A stretch of DNA of 37,719 bases. Origin: a virus. The translations under genes were made by a program, and so were the position numbers. Position 1 is the first letter of the stretch. The number at the start of each line of letters is the position of its first letter. Location of the stretch: positions 75,906 through 113,624 of IMG/VR virus record IMGVR_UViG_3300030101_002380. One strand, written 5' to 3'. The notes beneath the pieces were generated by a model that saw only the letters and a program-made list of their open reading frames with translations, was not told the origin of the DNA and searched no databases. Of the stretch, positions 26,464 through 34,810 are shown piece after piece.

Positions 26464-29400
26464 TTATTCAGATGCTTCCTCTAAAGACTCATCTGCTATT
26501 CGGTTTTGAATTTTCTTTTGTGCTGCAATATTATGAATACTAATTTGATATAGCATTGATTGTAAATCTACCTTTAAAGCATCTAATTCTTTTGGGTCTA
26601 CTATTTTAGTAAGTAATGTTGCCTCTGGTTTATCAGGTACAATATTACCTGTAGTTGGATCTACACCAAAACTATGCATTTGTTGTACAAACTGACCTTT
26701 AGAATTTGTAAAGAATGTAAAGAATCCACCATTTGCAATAAACGGACTTTCATATTTACCTTCATTTCTAATAACAGTTTCTACCTGATTAATTATTTGA
26801 TTCTTGCTAGCATAAGGATTATTATCTCTATCAGAACCATACATAATAGTAAAACCTTTTTGAACTTGAGCAAATGCCTTATCACTCAAATTACTTTTTC
26901 TTTCTTTTAAAAACTCAGGAGAAAATTGTATATATCTTGCAGCTACAGGTTGATCACCAGGTTGATCTATACCACCAGCCTTTTCTACATATGTGTCTGT
27001 AACAAAAAATCTAGATTGAGTTTTATCATTACCTATACCTTTTCTAAAGTCATTTAGTGCAGCTAGTACAAAGTTTCTTGCTTCTAGATTATCAGGTTGA
27101 TTTTCAAATGATGATGCTCTAGTATCACCATAACTAATTCTTATATCTGCTTTAGGTGTACCAATAACAACATTATATAAGTCTTTAAATTGTCCTACAC
27201 TTTGAACATTAGGGTTAGCTACATCAAAAGATGTCTTATATTGATTTTCTAATATCTGATCACCAAACTCAGGTAAGCCTCTCATAAATGCACGTCTATC
27301 AAAAGTAAGTTCTAAATTATCTGCTGATGCACGTGTAGATGTGCTTTTCATATTTTTAATCATTTCATCATATCTATCTAACCCTTTCTCATATGCTTTT
27401 TCACGGTCAAATTCAGGTCTTTCAGGCCTATCTTCTAAATCATAGTATTGTACACCTGGTTCTGTATATCCTTCAAAACCCCAAAAGTCACTACGTCTCC
27501 ATTCATAATCATCTATAAAACCTAGACCTCTCCCTATATTACCAAAAAAACCTAAATCTTGATCATCACTAATACCTGCATTCTTTTCTCTTGTAAAGAA
27601 ATCATAGTTATCCTTTTTTATACTTCCAGTATTATAAAACTGATTCATCATTGCAGCTCTCTCTGTTTCAGTACCATACATTACATCTGCAAAAAGATTA
27701 GCATACTCTTCTCTACTTAACATTCTATATACAGGATCACCATTTACATCTTTAAAAGGTTCTTCTAATTTACCATTCTTATGTGCAAAATTTACCTGCC
27801 AAGGCATTGCACCTTGTTTAAGCATATTAATCATACCTTCTGTTAGTACAATACCTGGTTCTTCCTGTATAACTGCTCCCTTAACACCTGTCATTTCTCC
27901 TGTTACATCTATGTTAGCATCACTACCACCTCTAGCATAACTTGTGCCAGCAGATAAATTACCTTGAGCTAATTCTTGAGATTCAACAAAAGCAGCTACA
28001 TCTCTATAAACTTTATTTTGTTGTGCATCTGCATTTATAATTGCATCAGTCATCATATTGATATTCTCAATAGTCATTCCAATCTTTCTAGAAATTTCAG
28101 CACCATTTGCGTTTTCTGTTAAACTAGGGAAATTAAGATTTACTACAGAACCATCACTTAATGTAACATATGAGCTTTCACTATCGTTAGGATTTGTAGT
28201 TTCTAACATATTCATTAGAGCACTTGTCTTTCTTTCCATTTCCTGAATGTTAGCTTGATTATATCCTTCAAAGTCTAACCTTATTTCTTCTTTTGTTTTT
28301 TTCTTTCCTTTGGTAGCTGGTTGATTTTCATATATCTGGTTTAGTACTTCATCTGTTACCTCAACAGGATCTAATGCTGCAAACATTTGATCTATAGTAC
28401 CTGTAACTTCTTGTCCATTTGGATATTGAGAGTTATATACAGTATACTTATATTGACCGCTCCCTTGATATCCAGCTGTGCCTATAAAATCACTACTTAA
28501 ATTTTCAGTCATTAAATCAAATAATTCTTTAACTTGTCCATTCCTTGCTCTTATTTCTTGACGTTTGCTTTCATTATTAGCTGCAAACATATCATAAGCA
28601 TCCATAGGATCACCACTTATACTTTCATCACCTGGTACTACATCTACATTACTAAATAGATTATTCATTAAAGAATTACCACTAGCTTGATTCTTCATAT
28701 TCTGAAGTTCTGCATCATATATAAACTTCTGAGCCATCTTAGCCATATCAAACTCATGCTGAGCAGCCATCCTACTTAATGCAAACTGATGCTGTCTTTC
28801 CAATTGTTTGAACGGATTTGCTTTTAATGTTCTCTCAGCACCAACAAGACTATAAGCTTTAGCTGCTTGCATCATTTTAGGTGCCATATTACCTCCCATA
28901 TATGCACTATATGCAATATTCATTAATGAATTTTGATCACTAGCAGGAGATTTAATCTCTTTAACTCTTTGTTCTGTTGCCTCTTTATTAGCTTTTGCAA
29001 TATTTAAATTATACTGACTAAGTAATAAAGCCTCTTCTGCAGATGACTTTGGACTTATTTTATTTCTTTTCTTATATTCTTTCCAGTTATTATTTGCTGT
29101 TAATGCTTTATTATAAACTGCATTATCTTCTACAAGTTTTTGAGTTTGCTCATTACCATATTTTTCAATAGTCTGTTTTGCCCATTCAGCTTCTGCCTGT
29201 TCTCTTCCGCCATACTGTTCAGCATTTTCTTTACCAAAATTATATGCTAATACTTGTGCTTCTAACATATAAGCTGCACGTACAGAAGGATCTTTCATAA
29301 CAGTATTAGCTAAATATTCTGCTGCAGGATTAGTTACTATTGGAATAGGCTGCTTATTATCATCATATTTTAAAGTACCATCTTCTTCTCTTTCATAGCC

Positions 29401-30030
29401 TGTTATATGATTAGTTAATGCTGTTCCATTTTTAGTAGTAACAATCCAATCTCCTTCAAGTGTAGTTTGTTTAATTTCTAAACCACTATCTTTTAATGCA
29501 TCAAATGATTTTTTATAAAGATTTGGATTTGCAATATAGTTAGGCATACCCATTACAGCAGCTTCTTCAGCCGTGCCATCTCTAAATTTTTCCATTTGCA
29601 TTTGTAAACCTTGCACACCTATGTCCCAATACTTATCTGAAGTACTATCAGTTCTTAATCTATTAGCAGTACCCATTTGAGTTTGATAAGACTTAGTAAA
29701 AGCCATATCTTTTATAAGTGCCTTATCTTCAAAGAAAGGTTTGAATACACCCTTAGCTACATCTACATTTTGCTGTAGTGATAAATCTAATCCTGATACT
29801 TGTTTTAAACCATTACTAATCTTATTAGAATATTGTTCACGTCTTTGCTTATTATCTTCTCTAGTCAAAGGAGCATATACAACTTTACTATATAAGTTAT
29901 TTAATGATTTAAAATTTGTATCATACCTATCCTGCCTAACTGATAAAACATCAGAAAGAAACTTATAGTTTGGCTTGAATGGCTCCAAGACAGGTATATA
30001 ATCCGTTACTCCTTTTATATAAGTTGCCAT
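26464..30030 (-). CDS. Large conserved-type crAss-like virion protein, probable cargo (1188 aa)
   Basis: No catalytic motif, signal peptide or membrane segment is visible. The N-terminus (residues 10-110) has the pattern YIPVLEPFKPNYKFLSDVL, a VRQDRYD helix, ALIKDM and LDLSLQQNVDVA, which I associate with a conserved but functionally unknown class of crAss-like phage proteins placed beside the virion RNA polymerase. Residues 330-450 are strongly helical and rich in Ala, Glu, Lys and Met (MAAQHEFDMAKMAQKF). The C-terminal 400 residues are mixed alpha/beta and end in an acidic tail. Position between the RNA polymerase giant and the GG-motif proteins suggests an ejected cargo or inner-virion protein. 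It is preceded by the only sizeable gap (62 bases) in the giant-gene block, which carries a promoter-like box, so it may start its own transcript with the polymerase gene. Confidence 0.75.
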   Translation of the reverse strand: MATYIKGVTDYIPVLEPFKPNYKFLSDVLSVRQDRYDTNFKSLNNLYSKVVYAPLTREDNKQRREQYSNKISNGLKQVSGLDLSLQQNVDVAKGVFKPFFEDKALIKDMAFTKSYQTQMGTANRLRTDSTSDKYWDIGVQGLQMQMEKFRDGTAEEAAVMGMPNYIANPNLYKKSFDALKDSGLEIKQTTLEGDWIVTTKNGTALTNHITGYEREEDGTLKYDDNKQPIPIVTNPAAEYLANTVMKDPSVRAAYMLEAQVLAYNFGKENAEQYGGREQAEAEWAKQTIEKYGNEQTQKLVEDNAVYNKALTANNNWKEYKKRNKISPKSSAEEALLLSQYNLNIAKANKEATEQRVKEIKSPASDQNSLMNIAYSAYMGGNMAPKMMQAAKAYSLVGAERTLKANPFKQLERQHQFALSRMAAQHEFDMAKMAQKFIYDAELQNMKNQASGNSLMNNLFSNVDVVPGDESISGDPMDAYDMFAANNESKRQEIRARNGQVKELFDLMTENLSSDFIGTAGYQGSGQYKYTVYNSQYPNGQEVTGTIDQMFAALDPVEVTDEVLNQIYENQPATKGKKKTKEEIRLDFEGYNQANIQEMERKTSALMNMLETTNPNDSESSYVTLSDGSVVNLNFPSLTENANGAEISRKIGMTIENINMMTDAIINADAQQNKVYRDVAAFVESQELAQGNLSAGTSYARGGSDANIDVTGEMTGVKGAVIQEEPGIVLTEGMINMLKQGAMPWQVNFAHKNGKLEEPFKDVNGDPVYRMLSREEYANLFADVMYGTETERAAMMNQFYNTGSIKKDNYDFFTREKNAGISDDQDLGFFGNIGRGLGFIDDYEWRRSDFWGFEGYTEPGVQYYDLEDRPERPEFDREKAYEKGLDRYDEMIKNMKSTSTRASADNLELTFDRRAFMRGLPEFGDQILENQYKTSFDVANPNVQSVGQFKDLYNVVIGTPKADIRISYGDTRASSFENQPDNLEARNFVLAALNDFRKGIGNDKTQSRFFVTDTYVEKAGGIDQPGDQPVAARYIQFSPEFLKERKSNLSDKAFAQVQKGFTIMYGSDRDNNPYASKNQIINQVETVIRNEGKYESPFIANGGFFTFFTNSKGQFVQQMHSFGVDPTTGNIVPDKPEATLLTKIVDPKELDALKVDLQSMLYQISIHNIAAQKKIQNRIADESLEEASE

Positions 30031-30034
30031 ATTA

Positions 30035-30042
30035 CAAAGATA
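30035..30042 (-). promoter_or_regulatory. Bacteroidetes-type -7 box TATCTTTG
   Basis: On the minus strand TATCTTTG matches the TAnnTTTG consensus of the Bacteroidetes primary sigma factor exactly. Only four bases (TAAT) lie between it and the ATG of the 1188-residue gene, so a transcript starting at the usual distance would be leaderless or nearly so. No clear TTG or TTTG -33 element is seen at 19-25 bases upstream. In A/T-rich DNA such an octamer can arise by chance; its place in the only large gap of this block is the main support. Confidence 0.45.
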
Positions 30043-30092
30043 CTAAATTTTTATAGTTTGTCATATTTATCATAATACACTTTTAAAGTTTA

Positions 30093-33000
30093 TTATTTAC
30101 CATAGGGTAGAAAAAAGTTTCTTAATTCTGCACCTTTTCTTAATATTCTCATCTTTCTCTCTCCTCCTCTACGTTGATTACCTGGATATCCACCTTGAGT
30201 AATTACATCAGCTAATTGTTGACCTGTTGTTGTTTGCCCTGCTTTAGAATTATCTGGTCTTTCATATTCAGGGAATCCATCATATGATCCTGTTAAATCT
30301 TTCCACTCTTCTCTTTCTTTTATATACTGTTGTGCAGCAGAGTTAGGATCTGTGTAGTTAGGATCAGAATAAAATGCTTTAGGATCTGTAATATTAATAA
30401 TACCACCTGTTTCTGGTGTTATATCAAACTGAGGATATATACTATTTAGATTAGCAGTTTCTGCTCTATTAGTATAAGCATTTTGTAATTGCTGTGTAAT
30501 AGCCGCATTTGCTTTTCTTAATGCATTATCATAATTCTCTTCTACTAATACAGTGTTATCATATAATTGTTTTTTCTCATTGTTATTAAGCATTTGAGTT
30601 TTATATTCTAACTCTGCATTCTTAACTGCAGCTTGGTTAGCTACTGTTACATTATCACTTTGAATTTGATTCATTGTGTTAGCAATAGCTTTATTAGCTT
30701 CACCTTGTGCTGCTAATGCTGCTGCCATTCCTCTACCTGCACCAGATCCAAATGCTTTAGCCACATCAGCAGCTTGAGCAGCTTGCTCACCTATTGCAGC
30801 TATCTCTCTTGTAGGATCTTTAAACACAGTGTCAATTTCTGGTTGATTATAGAATGGAGACCAAGGATATCTTCTTCTTAAACTTAACTTTGCATCTCTT
30901 GCATTAGCTAAACCTAATTCATCTTGTAACCAGAATGGAGTATCCTTTGGTGGTGTCTCTCTTTCTGGTGGAGAAATCTCTTTATCACAAGTACAACCTG
31001 ATGCTGGTGTTGTTTCATTACCATCAGCATCTGTAACAGCAGGAACAAATGGTGTCCATGTTCCTCCAGCTTCAGTACAAGCTGCTTCCATCTCTGCTGC
31101 ATTTGAACAAGGAACACGCTCTTCTCCAGGTATAGTTTTTACAGTACCCTGTAACTGTCTATTAGTTGTATTACCAAAAAAACCATCATCACCAGATATA
31201 TTAAATGTTTGACCATTGAGTGTTATTGTTTGATCATCTACTCCTGTTGCATAAAGCTGTTGTTTATCATTATCACCTAATTCTAAAATCTTACCTCCAA
31301 TAAAACCAGCTTGCATGTGACTAATCATATCCTGATCAAAAGCATCCATATTTGCTTCTTCCATAGCTTGCGTATATCTCCAGTTTGGATCTTTACTTTC
31401 ACCTTTTAACCACTTCTTACCATCAATTTCTACACAATTTGCTTCTTGTCCTGCTGGACATGGTGTGTATTCATTCTTTCTATCCCAACCTGGATTACTT
31501 AAATCTTCTTCAGATATATTTTCATTCATCCACCTATTTTGTTGTTGGAACTTAATGTAATTATCTATAAACTCTTCTTTAGATAAAACATCTTTAGGCC
31601 CTTTCTTCTTTGCTTGTCTATATCTTACATACTCATTATAAAATGCATCTTGATATGCTTCATCATTTTTAAAATTTTCTATCCAATCTACATTACCACT
31701 ATCTGTATATGTAGTAACAGACTCTGTTCCTTCTGTATCAACACGCATAGAGTTAATTTCATTCATTATAGCCTTTTGTTTTTCTGTATTAGCTCTAAAC
31801 ATTAACTCCTCAAACATTCTAGGATCTTTTCTTTTCATTCTTCTTAAATCCCTTTCAGTATACTCTTGACCATTAAAAGTCATTACAACATCACCACCCT
31901 TCCTATATATTGGCATCATAGGACTTCTACTGCTTCCTGTAAAGTCTTGCAACGAAGGTTGACCTCCATCTGCAAATGACCATTGTGATCCTACATAATA
32001 AGGACTATCTACATTTGTATAATCTAAAGGCAAACCCTGAGCTCTACCTGGACTAGTAAATCCTAATTGATCTGACTCTTCATCACTAGCAGGATCAAAC
32101 CCTCTATCAACATAACCAGCCGGCATCATACCATCATCAGAAGGTGGTTGTGTAACATTATAAACATTAGTTATATTTTGTTGCTTATCATTTTTATTGT
32201 CAGTCTTTTTATCAGTATTATAATCTGGTAACTCACCATGAATATTTTCATATGCTTTTGAATAATTTACATCTGGTTCATTTGGTGCTGTTCCACCTTG
32301 CTCAATATGTTTTTCCCAAAATTCTATAGTATCTTGATCAAGAGTTTGATTACCAGCACCAGCAGGCATTGCCCCAAACATCATCATCTGTTCTTCTACA
32401 GATGGAGGTTGATACCCAGCTGCAAAAGAATTCATATTATTAATCATAGTATTATTATACTCTTCCATCAACTTTAATTGATCAGCTTGATATTGTTCAA
32501 ATAATTGTTGCTCATTTGGTGTAACAGGACTATTATTATCTTGTACAACTGGAGGTGCACTTGGAGCTTCAGGAGTTTCATCACTATCTCCAAAAAATGA
32601 AGCAAGCCAACTCATACCTATAGGCATTAAAGGCATTCCAAATTGTGCTTTAGGTAATGATCCGCCATATCTTGTTATTAAATCTCTTTCTATCTCAGTT
32701 GGATCATCTACTGTATTAAGATTTTGAGCCATATTTGCATTTGAATTATCTACTGCATCTATTGTAGTTTTAATTCCAGTTTTAACTCCACCCTTTACTG
32801 TACCTTTAGCTAAGTTTTTACCAGCTGCTTGAAAACCAGCTTTTGTAAATCCTCCTACAGTTTTTCCACCTGGTATTGTAGATAGTACAGCTCCTGTAGT
32901 TCCTTTAGCAAATTCTTTTTTTGCTGTATCATAATCACCTTGTGCATATGCCATAGCTGCATCACCAAAATCAATACCAGCACTACCATATCCTGCCGCT

Positions 33001-34808
33001 TGACTTACTATTGGTATACCTGTCATAGATACAGCATCAAGTCCTTTTTGTACAGTATCTTTGTTATCTAAATATGTTTGTGTTGTAGACTTCCCTCCAT
33101 AATCTGGAATCAATCCTTGCTCTCCTTTAAAATAGCCTTTTAAATCAAAACCAAACTGAGCTTTCTTCATTTCATCCTCATGCACATAACCCATTTTTTC
33201 CATACGTAAATGATCTTCAAATGTCTCAGCCATATAACCTTTACCTGTTTCTGGATCATACATCATGTGCGGTTTAAACTCTTCCTCACCACCAGCTTGT
33301 CTAATAGGTGCACCAATACCAATACTAAATTGAGGAGACTTAGTATCTAAATTATATCCTCCTTTAAAATTAAACTTTCCAATGTTAGCATATCCACCTA
33401 CTGTTCTACCTTGATCTCCCATAAGAGGATGTGTATAGTATGCACCTAGACCATATGATAATGGATTTCCTCTTCTACCTCTTTTGTAAGTTTTAAAACT
33501 ATAAGGATTTTCAAGATCACCTTCATAACCAATACTTCCAACTGCATCTGAAAAACCTTGAGTTGTAGCATCACCTGTTGGAGATACATTTAATCTACCT
33601 CCTATATTTGCACCAAGGTAACCTTTAGCTCCAAATACTCTACCTTGAGATCTTATAGGTGGGTTTAATGAATAACCACCAGTAAGTTTTGCCATTCCTG
33701 TATAATCATTTCCCATCATACCAAGATCATAGCCCATACCTAAAGATAAGTTATGTGGCGGATTAGTTACTCTTTGTATACAGTTGTAAACACACTGACC
33801 TTGTAAATCAAATATAGGAGCGTTTCCAGAAAATACTTTCATACCAGAAGTCTCTACACCACCTTGAGCTTCTACTAAATTAGATAATTGACCTCCACGT
33901 CTAGCCATAGCTGGTTGCATATTAGGCTGCATATTAGGCTGCATGTTTGGTTGCATAGACATCATTTGATCCTGACTTGGTGCAGGAGCTTGCATATTAG
34001 CTTGTGATGGCGGTAACATACCAGCTCCAGCAAGTTGTGATTGCTGTTGCTGTCTTCTTTGTTGTTCCTCTGCCATTTGTTTTGCACTTAATAATTGCAT
34101 TCTTTGTTCAAATGGAAGTTGCACTAACATTTGTAGTTCAGCTTCTTTCCTAGATATGTCTTGTACTTGCTGTGAAAACTGTATTGGGTCAACACCTTTC
34201 TCAGATAAGTATGGATATGCAGCTAATGGCACACCATCTTCAAACTCTTTCTTAGCTTCTTGTAAAAATGCTAGCTGAGATAAAGCTCTTTTATTTTTAC
34301 CTATCATATATTCAGCTGTATCTCTTGTTATATTATCTGAAGACTCATCATCTAATAAGCCCATAAAATTATTAAGTTGATACTTTTTAGAAACAGCTGC
34401 TGGAGTTAATCTTTTTTTAGACTGTAGTCCCATTTCTGCAAGTTCATACTTGCTAAACTTCATTGCCGGTGTGTCAGAATAAATAAAAGATTGTGGTGGA
34501 AGATTTAACGGAGTACCACCTTGATGATGTCTTTTACCTTGTATTTCATATAACTCAAAGTTCCCATCATCATTGAGATCAGTAAGGACGGTCTCACCTT
34601 TCTCAGCTTCAAGATTTGCTTCATCTCTAGGAACAGCATTAATAGAATAATTAACTTTAGACATTGCGTCTCCAGTTGCAAACGGATCTAAATGTGGATA
34701 TGTTACTAACCCATAGTCTGACTGATTACCAGTAGTACCTCCGTCTTGATACACCTTTCCATCTCTAATGGAAAAGCCAGCTGGTAATTTATTAATGTTT
34801 ACTTTCAT
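30093..34808 (-). CDS. Giant virion protein with GG motifs, beta-barrel-like region and pretoxin-like hydrophobic segment (1571 aa)
   Basis: Visible regions in order are as follows. Residues 60-105 hold NLEAEKGETVLTDLNDDGN and KRHHQGGTPLNLPP, a block I associate with crAss-like and related Bacteroidetes phage structural proteins. Near 290 is a MQPN tandem repeat. At 345-505 about eight Gly-rich amphipathic strands alternate with aromatic ends, resembling a small outer-membrane beta-barrel. At 588-655 a hydrophobic, Gly/Ala-rich segment (AMAYAQGDYDTAKKEF, TIPGGKTVGG) resembles the pretoxin translocation region of polymorphic toxins and also the equivalent region in the next giant. RYGGSLPKAQFG lies at 713-724. 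Two Cys clusters lie at about 1114-1124 and 1227-1274. The C-terminus is helical and basic. No enzyme motif is seen. I infer a virion protein that takes part in crossing the host envelope. The start lies two bases past the upstream stop. Confidence 0.78.
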   Translation of the reverse strand: MKVNINKLPAGFSIRDGKVYQDGGTTGNQSDYGLVTYPHLDPFATGDAMSKVNYSINAVPRDEANLEAEKGETVLTDLNDDGNFELYEIQGKRHHQGGTPLNLPPQSFIYSDTPAMKFSKYELAEMGLQSKKRLTPAAVSKKYQLNNFMGLLDDESSDNITRDTAEYMIGKNKRALSQLAFLQEAKKEFEDGVPLAAYPYLSEKGVDPIQFSQQVQDISRKEAELQMLVQLPFEQRMQLLSAKQMAEEQQRRQQQQSQLAGAGMLPPSQANMQAPAPSQDQMMSMQPNMQPNMQPNMQPAMARRGGQLSNLVEAQGGVETSGMKVFSGNAPIFDLQGQCVYNCIQRVTNPPHNLSLGMGYDLGMMGNDYTGMAKLTGGYSLNPPIRSQGRVFGAKGYLGANIGGRLNVSPTGDATTQGFSDAVGSIGYEGDLENPYSFKTYKRGRRGNPLSYGLGAYYTHPLMGDQGRTVGGYANIGKFNFKGGYNLDTKSPQFSIGIGAPIRQAGGEEEFKPHMMYDPETGKGYMAETFEDHLRMEKMGYVHEDEMKKAQFGFDLKGYFKGEQGLIPDYGGKSTTQTYLDNKDTVQKGLDAVSMTGIPIVSQAAGYGSAGIDFGDAAMAYAQGDYDTAKKEFAKGTTGAVLSTIPGGKTVGGFTKAGFQAAGKNLAKGTVKGGVKTGIKTTIDAVDNSNANMAQNLNTVDDPTEIERDLITRYGGSLPKAQFGMPLMPIGMSWLASFFGDSDETPEAPSAPPVVQDNNSPVTPNEQQLFEQYQADQLKLMEEYNNTMINNMNSFAAGYQPPSVEEQMMMFGAMPAGAGNQTLDQDTIEFWEKHIEQGGTAPNEPDVNYSKAYENIHGELPDYNTDKKTDNKNDKQQNITNVYNVTQPPSDDGMMPAGYVDRGFDPASDEESDQLGFTSPGRAQGLPLDYTNVDSPYYVGSQWSFADGGQPSLQDFTGSSRSPMMPIYRKGGDVVMTFNGQEYTERDLRRMKRKDPRMFEELMFRANTEKQKAIMNEINSMRVDTEGTESVTTYTDSGNVDWIENFKNDEAYQDAFYNEYVRYRQAKKKGPKDVLSKEEFIDNYIKFQQQNRWMNENISEEDLSNPGWDRKNEYTPCPAGQEANCVEIDGKKWLKGESKDPNWRYTQAMEEANMDAFDQDMISHMQAGFIGGKILELGDNDKQQLYATGVDDQTITLNGQTFNISGDDGFFGNTTNRQLQGTVKTIPGEERVPCSNAAEMEAACTEAGGTWTPFVPAVTDADGNETTPASGCTCDKEISPPERETPPKDTPFWLQDELGLANARDAKLSLRRRYPWSPFYNQPEIDTVFKDPTREIAAIGEQAAQAADVAKAFGSGAGRGMAAALAAQGEANKAIANTMNQIQSDNVTVANQAAVKNAELEYKTQMLNNNEKKQLYDNTVLVEENYDNALRKANAAITQQLQNAYTNRAETANLNSIYPQFDITPETGGIINITDPKAFYSDPNYTDPNSAAQQYIKEREEWKDLTGSYDGFPEYERPDNSKAGQTTTGQQLADVITQGGYPGNQRRGGERKMRILRKGAELRNFFLPYGK
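33915..33956 (-). repeat. 12-bp tandem repeat encoding MQPN
   Basis: Three and a half copies of a 12-base unit (plus-strand form TTGCATATTAGG with C or G/T changes) encode MQPNMQPNMQPNMQP near residues 285-298 of the 1571-residue protein. It lies in a Gln/Met/Pro-rich linker. Copy number may vary between related phages. Confidence 0.85.
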
Positions 34809-34810
34809 AA

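Noticed and set aside
30079-30089. Palindrome ACTTTTAAAGT downstream of the 1571-residue gene stop
   Set aside because: Five-base arms made of A/T with a single-base centre are too weak for a terminator and common in such A/T-rich DNA.
30914-31117. Minus-strand 67-codon frame inside the 1571-residue gene
   Set aside because: It is a shifted frame with low-complexity His/Gln/Leu content and no start signal.
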